Assembly (NCBI GenBank): GCA_001632435.1
Contig: KV423963.1
Span: 70,592-134,591, forward strand
DNA: 64,000 nt
Reading direction: 5' to 3'
Source: Calocera cornea HHB12733
Taxonomy: Eukaryota; Basidiomycota; Dacrymycetes; Dacrymycetales; Dacrymycetaceae
Under the pieces are notes generated by a model, which searched no databases, was not told where the DNA came from, and saw only the letters and a program-made list of their open reading frames with translations. The position numbers and the translations under genes were made by a program. Of the stretch, positions 22,938-35,330 are shown in pieces. Position 1 is the stretch's first letter. Each line of letters opens with the position of its first letter.

Positions 22938-23724
22938 TTATTCGTTCGCGCTCATAACTACAAACACAAATCAATAACCGCATCCATAACAAAGGTAAAT
23001 CAATACTCACTAGCGTTGATCAAATCGCCGCCGCTCTCCTTAAGCGCCCTGACGGCCTTAGCCCTCGAGCAGTTCACCTGGCTCATAACGAGCTCGATGT
23101 CCTTGGGGTCCACGCCCGTCTCGTCCACCTCGCCCTCCTCCTCCTCAGGCTCCTCCTTCTTCGTCTCCTCAGCAGGCTCGAGTGTAGGCACCTCGTCGTC
23201 GTCCTCTTCGTCCGCGCCGGACTTGGCGGCCTGGGACAGCTGCTGCGCCGCATTCAGCTGCGCCTGCGAGTTGAGGTCCTCGATCTGGCGGGAAATCAGC
23301 TACTACACATAGCTGGACACGCGCGCACAAACGCACCTTAGCCTCGCCGAAAACGATGTAGCAATCGCTGTTGGGGCTCTTGTACACGTCCGGAGTAGAG
23401 ATCACAAACAGCACCTGCACGCCCCATGAGCCCACATTCCCAAACTGCCCACCCCATCGAACTCACGTTCTTCGGCCTCCTCAGCGTGACCCTCGTAATG
23501 CCCGGGACCTTCTTCAGCCCCAGCCCAAGCAGGGCCTTGCGGGCCTTGCGCTCCGCCCGGCTCTGGATCTTCTCGAGCCCGTCTCCCTGCTCATGATCGT
23601 GCTCATGATCGTGGTCGCCGTGGTCATGGTCATGGTCGTGATCATGATCATGCCCGTGGTGGTCGTGCCCGTGGTGGTCGTGCTCGACGTCCGAGTGGTC
23701 CGAGATCTCCTCGATGGATGCCAT
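22938..23724 (-). CDS. EGD2: Nascent polypeptide-associated complex subunit alpha (Egd2) with His/Asp-rich N-terminus
   Basis: 209 aa in four exons: 23467-23724, 23337-23414, 23011-23284 and 22938-22957. The NAC domain is clear ([33 protein letters not shown], then [31 protein letters not shown]). A C-terminal UBA helix set follows ([20 protein letters not shown]) and ends INAIMSANE; the last exon encodes only six full codons plus the stop and is easily missed. NAC-alpha pairs with NAC-beta on the ribosome exit tunnel to shield nascent chains. Unusual: residues 10-44 contain 17 histidines alternating with Asp, a likely metal-binding tract placed just before the NAC domain. The gene is divergent from ADE8, 263 bp between start codons. 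Confidence 0.93.
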
Positions 23725-23987
23725 AGTTGCTGCCTATCCAATCCAGTCAGCAACCATCCCCTGCTCACACACGCACAGAAGCCCCTCGCAAGAGGCTCTA
23801 CAAATGCGCAATAAGAGCGCATACACACACCTTTTTCACTTCTGTTGACCGGGAGGAGGAGGCGGACGACACCGAGGGAAAATTGGCCCTGGGGAAGTAA
23901 ATTGCTTCCGGGAGGGTGTAAGGGTTCGCCACTGCCTTTTTAGGCTTCTCAGTCTTCTCAGTGCAGCAGCTTGACCGTTGCGCGAGC

Positions 23988-24712
23988 ATGAGCACTTCAC
24001 AGGCAGCTCGGGAGGGCGCGGAGAAGCGGATCGTTGTTCTCATATCCGGATCAGGTATGCAGTACATCGATGTCCAATTACGTTATACCAATTCCATGCA
24101 GGCACCAACCTGCAAGCGCTGATCGATGCCTGCGCTAGCAGCTCAATACCCAACGCCCGCATCGTCCTCGTATTCTCCAACCGTAAAGCGGCCTACGGCC
24201 TCGAGCGAGCGCGCACCTCCCAGCCTCCCATACCCACCGGATACCTGGCCCTTGTAACGTACCTCAAAGCCAACCCTGGCAAGACCCGTGTCGACTACGA
24301 CGTTGCCGTTGCGAAATCGGTGCTGGAGGCCAAGCCAGACATTGTCGTTCTGGCGGGATGGATGCATATCCTGTCCGCGGAGTTCTTAGAGGTGTTGTAC
24401 GAGGGGTCGCCGAGAGGACGTGACCTGCCCATCCTCAACCTGCATCCGGCCCTCCCGGGCGCTTTCGACGGCGCTAACGCGCTCGGCCGCGCGTATGATG
24501 CCTTCAAGGCTGGCGAGATCAAGAACACCGGGGTGATGGTGCATCGTGTGGTACCAGAGGTCGATCGTGGGGAGCCGGTAGTGGTGCGAGAGGTGGAGAT
24601 CAAGGAGGGGGATAGTCTGGAGGATCTTGAAGCGCGAGTTCACGAGATCGAGCATCGAATCATCGTCGAGGCGACTCGGCAGGTGTTGGAACAGCAAGGG
24701 CCGGCGCCATAG
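23988..24712 (+). CDS. ADE8: Phosphoribosylglycinamide formyltransferase (GART, Ade8)
   Basis: 225 aa, exons 23988-24054 and 24102-24712. It catalyses step 3 of purine synthesis: transfer of formyl from 10-formyl-THF to GAR. Motifs: N-terminal IVVLISGSGTNLQALIDA (phosphate loop), VLAGWMHILSAEF, the catalytic NLHPALPGAFDG (Asn and His of the N-x-H pair), and TGVMVHRVVPEVDRGEPV with the catalytic Asp. The length and order equal the stand-alone fungal enzyme. The intron splits the Gly of SGSG. It ends 40 bp from the convergent gene at 24753. Confidence 0.94.
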
Positions 24713-24752
24713 CGTGCCGATGAAAACGATGCTGACGAATAGGCAAGGAAGC

Positions 24753-25915
24753 TCAACTCTTCCCCTTGGCGGCTTTCTGGATCGTCCACGTTGGCACAGT
24801 GGCATCCTTCTTGACCACCTCGCCCTGCTTTGCGCGTTCTTTCATGAACACCTCGACAGTCGCTGCCTTCTCGAACCCGAGCACCGAACAAAGCCAGTTG
24901 CCTCTGTCGAGTTGCAGTTGCATGTATGCCGCCTTTAGGGTTGCCCATGTACGCGATCGTGTCTTCGCGAGAATAACAATGAGCATTCTCTGTACCAGGT
25001 CGCTCCGAATCGGGGAGGGGCGGAGGACGAGTTGCGAGAGAGCCCAGAAATTCCCTCGTCGGACATAGGCAGCCGTGACAGCTACCAGTTGGAATGTGGC
25101 CGAGGTTGGGGGCGACAGATCCTTCAATCGAGATAGGAAATCTTGTTGCGAGGGGTAAGCGGTGTGGAGCAGGTGGAGCAGGTAGACCGCGGTGAATTCG
25201 TCTCGATTTGAGGTGACCAGCGCTCCATTGGGGTTTGGTGCGGCTGGTGTGGTCCCAGTTGTCAGATACAATAGGCCGGTCGTGAGCATTGCTTCGTCGG
25301 CTTCATCGTATAGATCCGGGACTAGATGCCCGAACACGCTTGAGAGGGCCTTGTCTTCCTGACAATAGACGGCCAATCGAGCAGACATTTCGTATGCCTC
25401 CACGGCGAAACGATCCACCCGCTGCGAAGCCAGGATACCTTCTCGCAACTTGCCTACTTACGATGAGAGCAGGTCGGAGTATAGCTGAAAGTCACGCACG
25501 TAGCATGATCAGGATATTCGTAAGCGTTTCTAGCTGACTGGGCGACAGTGACGATGTGCCATCGTCGTTCAGAGGCGGAGGGAACGCATTAGCAGCTTGG
25601 TAGGCGGAAATCTTGCCCAGAATCAGGTTCGCTCATCGGCCAATATTGAATGGCCTTACATGTTTGTCAATATATTCTTGAAAGTCTTCTTGGATCTTGA
25701 AGTCTTTCAGCCTGCCCCAACCTTAGCATACATTTGAGGGATTCAGCAAGTGAAACGTACGTGTCGTTGTCATCGTCGCTACCTCCGCTGCGGCTGATCA
25801 TGGCGAGCCGTTCCATCCTATCCAGCGGCTTTCCCATCCCTGCCCTCTCCCTCCTCCTATACTCTTCTGTACGCTGTCGCAGCGCTGGTGGGATATACCG
25901 ACCTCGTGCCGACAT
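24753..25915 (-). CDS. PCI / SAC3-GANP-like helical protein
   Basis: 339 aa, exons 25761-25915, 25660-25711, 25500-25611 and 24753-25453; phases close exactly. The short N-terminal basic region (MSARGRYIPPALRQR) leads to an all-helical domain with ISAYQAANAFPPP, a helix-rich VDRFAVEAYEMSARLAVYCQ block, EFTAVYLLHLLHTAYPSQQD and LVAVTAAYVRRGNFWALSQL. This is the look of a SAC3/GANP-type PCI domain, seen in mRNA export (Sac3, Thp3/LENG8), proteasome lid and eIF3 proteins. I cannot say which subfamily. It is divergent from the mitochondrial GluRS gene with 192 bp between start codons. Confidence 0.6.
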
Positions 25916-26077
25916 GGTCGTTGTCGTTCGTGTTTGGCTCGACGCGTCGACGAGCGCTCAAGTGGCGCCCAGACGCGACCCTTGTGAGCTCTATTTTCGA
26001 CATTTACCTGGCGTGCAGTATACGGCAATCAAGCTATCATCGCTGCCTGCAGCTGCGCGCGAAGAGACGCTGAATAG

Positions 26078-28182
<2,105 letters not shown>

Positions 28183-28913
28183 GGACGTCTTGCACCACGA
28201 AACCCATGCACAGTCCGCTCTGTCAAGATCATCTTGGATGTGGCATACATCGCGGTCATTCACCTGTACCATGTCTCACGCAAAGACCCAACGACAGTTG
28301 GACCGACGGGACAGTCGCGCTGCTAGATGAAGCCACTCCACTTGTATTATCAACAACCCGTCCGTCCCATCCCTGGCCAAATCGCTGCTCCTATCCGTGA
28401 ATTCACGTGATACCCCACGCGTCAACCCTTCACGCCAGTCCAGTAGTCCAATCCGCAATCTTCCCCCCTCCCAAAGCCGCAGAACCCTCACATGCATCCC
28501 CTCGGCAATCACCCGCCCCTTTCGCCTCTTTCCCCGTCTTCCAAACACCCCGTCCCTTGCCAGATCATCCACTTTCACGCCCACTTCCACCGCCTTCTGC
28601 TCTCCTCTCGCTCGCCCCGGCAGGGTAGCTCGGGGCCTATAGGAACAGCGCTGCGCTGGGGCGGTGCATGCCTGGAACGGCGGCGGCGGCGGAGCACCGT
28701 CCCTCCTTGTCCTGTCGGAGGACATTCTGGAGGTATCCGAGCACCCAGTCAGCGGATGCTGGATACGGACGCGCGGTCCATGCGCCAACCGGGGCTTGCT
28801 CAACGTCCGTGATCAAATGCCGAGGAGAGCTGTACAAGTATGATCGTGATTCATAGCGAGGGAAAGTGGTGGAAAGCATGGTGGGCCGAGCTTAGTGCTA
28901 GAAAGCCAAACAG

Positions 28914-28916
<3 letters not shown>

Positions 28917-28943
<27 letters not shown>
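28917..28943 (+). repeat. (TGC)9 trinucleotide microsatellite
   Basis: Nine perfect TGC units, followed by TC. Not in a supported gene. Confidence 0.9.
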
Positions 28944-28944
<1 letters not shown>

Positions 28945-29956
28945 CAGCAGCCAGACTGAAATAGCGGCGACCGTTGCCCGTCTGTGTTTGTATGGCGTCG
29001 CCGCTCATTCAGTAGGGCACATGGGGCGGCGTGAACTATTTCTGGGGCGTTTTTTCCAAGCCGCGCGGGTCTGAAAGAGCAGGTGATCAAGCAGGTCAAC
29101 CTAGTTTCGAAAGCAACGGCATAAACAAAAGCTAACGACCACCGAAGCCTAACTGGAACAGCTGAGAGGACCGGTCCACCGGGGCCGGCCCCGGCAGAAT
29201 GTGCAGCGGGGTTAAGCCCGCAACCACCCAAACTCCGCTCGAGCTAAACGCCAAGTTCCGACGTGCCAGTTCGCAGCAACGTGAAATCTGAATCTCAGCA
29301 CGGCGCACCCGAAGCCAGCGGCACCGTCGGCGGGCGAACGGAGCCCAGCGGCGTCGGCGGAGCAGCGCTCCCATCCCTGCAGGGCGCGGCGGAGGGTTGA
29401 GGGCGGAGGGCAGTGCATCCAAGGCTCAAGCTCGGTACCGCGATTTCTTCTTGGTTGCACTGGTGGGCTGGCGGGGGGAGGGGGCGGGGAGGTTATCTCA
29501 GCCAGAGCTGGCGCCTGCGGCCTGCCAGCACACCGGTCCAACGGCTCGATGGCGGCTGGCGGCGGTATTGCGGCGGCGGGGTTAGGCCGCTCTACAATAT
29601 TTTTACTGTAGTGCGCCAGCGAGCTGGGGATTTCACGAGCGGGATCGGAGTAAGCTTGGTCGACCGGCGACCGGCGACCGGCTTCGGCTGGAGATGGACT
29701 GCCTCAGCCTCAGCCTCAGCCCGGGAGGCTGGGTCTACAATGGCGGAAGATCGGAACTCTGGAGAGAGTGCAGGTATGTATGTGGGATGAGGACGGAGGA
29801 GGGAGGGAGCCTGGAGGTGGGCGAAGGTTCTGCTCTGCGCTGTAGAGTCTTTTGCAGTCCTTGGCTGTATGGCAGGTTCTGAGAGTGGGGAGTTGACGTT
29901 CCGAGTTCGAGGATGCGGGCGGGACATCCTCGGGCACCGGCGCTGGCCCCCACCAG

Positions 29957-29982
29957 GGGTAGGACTTCCTTAAGTCCTACCC
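29957..29982. repeat. Perfect inverted repeat, 11-bp arms, 4-bp loop
   Basis: GGGTAGGACTT and AAGTCCTACCC around CCTT. It could form a stable hairpin; no adjacent terminal signature was found. Confidence 0.7.
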
Positions 29983-31016
29983 GGGCCCCTCCAGCACAAA
30001 CGCAAGATCGTCCCAGAATCTCCGGCCCCGGAAGGCGGAAGCTGAAGCTGTGAAAGTGGACGATCTTCGAGACTCACACTACATGGATGGGAGGGGCAGG
30101 GAAACGAAGCGGGACGAGGGGCCTCGCTGCCAAGCCGGATGAGCTCGGAGACCGGCGTCTCGGGGGTTAGGGGGTTAAGCGTTACAACTTACGGCACAGC
30201 GAGTCACTGGCTAACTCCGCTGTCCGTTTGCTGTGAGTCGAGCCGCGCGGGGCGTAGACGAATTGGGGTTTTGGCCAGCCATGTGGTCGGCGGCCGTGTA
30301 TGTACTTGGTATATAGTGTGTTGGTACTGTATACGGTGTGCACCGTGGTTGTCAGACGGACTGTCGGGACGGGGCGGCCCGAAACGGGCAGGGTGCGGGC
30401 GGGGCGGGCCCGCGCTGTGTGCCCGCTCTGGGCATCTCATATGGGTATCAGGCTAGGAAGCGGCGGGAGGGGTAGAGAGAGTTCAATTACGAATTGGAGT
30501 GCTGAGGGGACGAGTGGGAGGGGGATTCAATTATGCACGTTGGTAAGTACAGTATTACCTAGCTCGTAAGAGTCTGGTCTATTCCCCCTGGGTTGAATGC
30601 GTGTCAGTTTCCTTGTGCCACTGGATATGTCATGGATTTTTTCGTATTCATTACGAGGCATGCCGCACGAGGCATCACGAGGCGGTGCGTGGCGTCCGTT
30701 TTTTTTTTGCTTCCCTTTTGGTTCCGTAGCTTTCATTTGGACCGTCTGTCCCTATTGCCTGATGGGGCGTGGTTTTCGGCTAATCCGGCAAATCTTCTCG
30801 TCCTTGAATTCCCTCCGTTTGTTGCTCGCACAGCGTATCCTTCGCTGTCATCGAATGATCTCAGGGACTCTCTTTGGTGCTTGCTATCATCTGCCTCTCT
30901 CGTCTCCTTAGCCTGCCTCTATAATATCAATCATCGATCTTCTCGACGCCTTCTGCTCCACTCCATCCTATCGATTTGCTGTGTACTCTGTCAACATCTT
31001 GGATACGTTTTGCATC

Positions 31017-33017
31017 ATGTCGATTGCCTCGGCTCGTGACGCAGGCATTTCAGCTGGTTCTGGTAATCTCGACCTGCAGTTCATGAAGATCTGTAAAGCG
31101 TCTGCTCCAGGTCGTGAGGTTGCGTGGGCACAGCTGGTATCTGATAGTTTTCAGGCGACTACAAAGGTCAGTTTCCTGTTTGTTCTTCGTTGACTGCCTC
31201 GGTTCATAAGTGTAACTAATATTCTTCTTGTTAGTCTGTTATCGATTCTGTCGTGACTAGTAATGTCCGAACTTATGATTCTTTGACATCGAAGATGGTG
31301 GACCTTATGGGCGAAGAGTGGCTTTCCTCGCTGTGTCAGCTGGTGGACAATGCAGTGCTATCCGGTTCGTTATCTATTGGATCAATAACGCCTGGGCTTC
31401 GTCGCTTGATGGGGCCTGCGTGGCTTTCTCGCGTGGGCGATTCCGCTGCAGCCGTCGGTATCTCGTCCATTGGGCCTGATAGGCGCGTCTCATTCAATCC
31501 GGCCGCAGAGGTACTTAAGGCTTATTGGTTTGTTCTATTATGGAACTGACCATCCATTTAGATTGCCTCCATGTCCTTCTCGGACGACGAAGATGTACCT
31601 TCTATTGTCATAGGTAGTGATGCACACCAACCTTCTTATATCGCTACCTCCTTCGTATGTCATCATGATTGGTTGTGTCTGTCCTTATTTTCTGAACCTT
31701 GTTTTCTTCAGATTGGACTCGGCACGGCTTCTTCGGTTGATAGCGATGCACATGTCTTGTCTTCGGGGAGTGCTCCTCTGGCCGTCGATCGAAAGGTATG
31801 CATCGTCACCGTGTCCTTCTTTTCACGATGCCGATCTTCATTCAGCGACGTAATACGTCTTCCTCAACCGACGAAATGCATATCTCGGTTCGTGGTTATG
31901 TCGCTGTAATTATTCAATCTTACCTGTTGCTTGTAGGGTGGTTCTGTGTCCTCGGACAGTGATGCTGCAATTCATCAGGGAAAGAGGGTAAAGCTTAATA
32001 ATGGTGATGTCCTCGATGTACCAAGCAGAGTTGCTATCCCTGATTCTGATTCGTCTGCTCAAGTAAGGTATGTTGTTTCGTTGACCTACGTTTTCATGTT
32101 GTTGACTTTGTCGTTAGTCTATCTGACTCCTTGAACGACATGATTCTTATTCATACAGGTGAACTGTGTTCAATCCTCTACTGCAGCTGTTGGCAAAGTA
32201 AGGTATTGTTCTTTCTTTCGTTTGACTCTCATGTTAACTCGTTCGTACAAGTCTTCTGCGGGTCCTCCTTTCGGTCCGGCCTGGGTTCGTCTTTTCCTTG
32301 TGTCCTTCCTTCATCATGCTAATTTTTTCAGTGCGATAAATGCATTCGAAAATTGTTGAGGCAGAAATCGCAACACGTGGAATCCTCTGCCTTTGTTCAA
32401 TGTACTGGCTCGCAGAAGTTTAGTGCGAAGGCTGGCTTTGGTTGTGATCCCTGTCGTGTTGCCAACCTCACATGTTCATTGCAGCGCGGTGTGTTCATCG
32501 ATATCTTGTTATTTCATGTGTACTCATATACTGTTCTTTGCAGATGCTAAAATTGCTGCTTTGGGATCTGAATTGGTCTCGTATTCTTCCGCGAAGAAGA
32601 AGAGAACTTCGGCAGTAAACAATAACAGGAAGGAGTCTGATTCTGCACGCATCTCGTCTTCGGTCACTTCCGGTGATATGCGTTTGGTCTCAGGTGTCGA
32701 GTTTCCTTGTACGTCGTATCCTATCATTCCTTGTGGATCTTTCTTTGTTGAGCTTATGTTGGTCTGTTCTTGTAGATCCAGCTGCCGATATTCTCCTTCA
32801 GCGTGCTCAGTGCATACAGGCCGTCATCGAAGATGGTAACTTTTCTCCCGATTTGATCAAGTCATTCATGCGATCTTTCTGTTCTTTGGCCTCAAGTCTG
32901 CGCGCTATAGATTCGCATATACGGTGTGTCGACTTCACTGTTATCTGGGTCTCTCTGTTTACCTGTTTGCATTTAGTTCAAGTCGTTGAGGAATCTATAT
33001 TGCCTAACTTATTGTAA
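31017..33017 (+). CDS. Zinc-cluster-like cargo protein A
   Basis: Multi-exon gene, first exon 31017-31166, stop TAA at 33015-33017. The N-terminal part is helical with MVDLMGEEWLSSLCQLVD. Short Ser/Asp-rich acidic exons follow, one with a basic patch (QGKRVKLNNG). The signature exon is 32332-32488: it begins exactly with the first Cys codon after an AG acceptor and encodes C-x2-C-x19-C-x13-C-x2-C-x6-C. A Ser/Lys-rich linker (SAKKKRTSA) and a C-terminal helical part follow (DILLQRAQCIQAVIEDGNF). The Cys pattern is GAL4-like except for the enlarged first loop. Nuclear DNA-binding is a guess. The middle exons are short and approximate. Confidence 0.6.
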
Positions 33018-33492
33018 GGAATTAGCTATGTTTACTACTAGCTCTATACTGTAACGTCATATTGTGTTATTTACATGCTGGCCATGATCAGATTGTTAGT
33101 TATGCTCTTACATCCGGTATCGTATGCTTATTCTCGTTATGCATTTGTCATTAGGCTGTATTAAGCGACTGGTAGTGAACCGACTGGTACTACTGACATA
33201 GTTTCGACGAGCGTGGTCTGCATTTGCATCCGGTTGTTATTGTCTGACTTGTCATCGAATGCTTCCGCTTCTTGTCGTGTGGCTACGCATGACGTGGCTA
33301 TACGGCCTTATGTAATGCTGTGATGCTTTGCTCCCGCTTTATATTTTTGATGCCGTATCATCTCGGGTGGCCCGTTCATCTTCGTCGCCTTCATCTTCGT
33401 TGTTTTCGATCTCGAACTTAACCCTGGCGTCGCGTCATCCTATCTTACCGTAATACTCTGACTTCTCTGTTGCACACCTTCCAAGTTGCGTC
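33018..33492. other. Spacer between cargo genes A and B
   Basis: AT-rich, with no coding segment; promoter of gene B. Contains short direct repeats (GACTGGTA about 33170-33190). Confidence 0.4.
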
Positions 33493-35250
33493 ATGGATGA
33501 ATTCGTCATTCCGAACCTGATAAGCGCTGTTTATGCTGCTTCGGACAAAGAGGACGAATGGGGCATGCTCTCTGTTTACGAAAACCTCGCTGCCGTTGTT
33601 CGCGTATGTCCTATATACATATTATGTCGTGGGGTTTAGGACTGACTTGCTTTCAGATAACAATGTATGACTTTGGAGAAAGCCATTCTGATTTCTGGCC
33701 TACCGTTCCGGAACGCGTCAAAAATTTCATGGGCGAAGCGTGGTGCACTACTACCGCTGCAAAGTACTTCGAACATGTGGCAGCTCAGGACTCTGCTGTG
33801 GTAATGGCGTCTGTCATGGATCAAGATGCTCCGGCAGTCGAATCGAACGATGATACTTCTGATTCGCCAGTACTCGTCAATGAAGAAGATGTTAAACCGT
33901 CGAAGATCCTGGATGGTCGCGAGCAACATGCCGATGTAAGCTTTTCTGTGTCTGGTTCGGTAATGAGTTGATCATGTTTGCGTTAGGCTGATGATGGTAG
34001 TTATCCTCTTGATGCGAAGGTGTTGATGTCTCAGGAGCTGGAAGATTGGGCCTGGACGTTGAAGGGGCGAGAGAACCTTCTTCATCCATTCGCAAAGGTC
34101 ACGTTACGGGAGGTGATAACCCATCTGTTGAGGTATATTCGTCGAGGCTGGGGCTACCTTCCTTCTCGTTGCATTGGTGGCAACATCCTCCCAGATATGC
34201 CTGAGTACGTGCAGAAGACGAAGTTCGTTCGTATTCGATGTCCTGGGCAACCGAAACAAGCCGTTATCATCGCCGTCGGACACGAGGCTGGCTTGTCGTC
34301 TCTTGACCGAGTCGTCATCTTCAACGTGTTACCTTCTAACTGGCGGCTTGCTTTCGTCAACCCTGTACGCACTATCATTGATCTTCTTGCGTTTGCTTCT
34401 TACTGTGTCTAGTTCGAAGAAGACGACCTTGCACCAGGCGCGCTTCATGCGCTGTGGGTATGTCTTCTAGATTCTTCGTCGCTCTTTGTCGTCCTTATCT
34501 TTGCCCAGTGTGAACAGTGTGACGCGGCATATGCGGATGATAAGATGGCTGGTGTTGCTCTCGGGTTTAGGACCCAATGTGGTGGTCCTGTAATCGAAGA
34601 CGAAGGTGGTCCCACAGCTTCCTGCAGAAACTGCGTCGATAAGGGTCTGGTTTGTAGCTATCATCATGGTCTGCACTTCCGTTTTGTATGATGTGGTTCT
34701 ATTGGTACTAAGTTAATGTGTTATAGACTTCAATGTCGAATACGCCTTGATCATCGAACGTTTAACTGCTGGTTTTCATATCGACTCTCTTTATGGTTTC
34801 AAGACTACACGTCTCGCTAGTGTACCGGCGGAGGATGGAAGCTCGATTGATATCGTCAGTGCTCTGTGGAAATCCCAATATTCAGCGCGCCTTGGAGATC
34901 TTCGCAAGCTGCAAAAGAACTTGATACTGGTCAATGATTCCACATCTGCGTATGTTGAGCATGGCGAGGACGATCATTCAGTTGATGATCCTCACACTCC
35001 TCAAATGAAACCTGCAGCTCCCATGCCTGCACGCTATCGTTCGTGTCTGATACGATCCTCATCCTTTTACTGACGTGTTTTGTTAGTTGACACTATTCTG
35101 GCTTTCCAGGAGGAGTTGTCTGAGCTGGCCGACTTTCTTACCGTTTTTCAAGCTAAACATCCGGACATCGTGGTGGATGAGATTTGTGAATCCTACAAGC
35201 AGATCGAGGCTAAAGCGGCGGATCATGTTGCATCTCATTTTACGAATTAG
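33493..35250 (+). CDS. Zinc-cluster-like cargo protein B
   Basis: Starts MDEFVIPNLISAVYAASDKE and ends ADHVASHFTN. The N-terminal domain has VKNFMGEAWCTTTAAKYF, echoing MGEEW in gene A. A middle domain of about 110 residues follows (LREVITHLLRYIRRGWGYLP, SRCIGGNILPDMPEYV, FVRIRCPGQPKQAVIIAVGH). The signature exon starts at 34508 with the first Cys and encodes C-x2-C-x19-C-x14-C-x2-C-x6-C with TQCGG in the centre. The C-terminal part has a helical pair (ILAFQEELSELADFLTVFQ). The family is not recognised. It is paralogous to genes A, E and F by Cys spacing and exon boundary, and closest to F (shared TQCGG and KG before the last Cys). Confidence 0.62.
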
Positions 35251-35330
35251 TTCCATCACTATCTCTATGCACATGTACATTCTTTCGTATGCAGTATCAT
35301 CAAATGTCTACCCAAATATTCTCGTCTCTC

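Larger units (their letters stand above)
28183..30590. other. GC-rich gene-poor spacer
   Basis: 2.4 kb without a gene I can support. Frames are open on both strands because of GC content, but none has splice-consistent extension or known motifs. It includes a (TGC)9 microsatellite at 28917-28943 and a perfect 11-bp-arm palindrome at 29957-29982. It ends where composition shifts to the AT-richer island. Confidence 0.45.

Noticed and set aside
28276..28803. 175-codon minus-strand frame downstream of MSE1
   Set aside because: Arg-rich, no recognisable motif, no splice-consistent neighbours; not reported as a gene.
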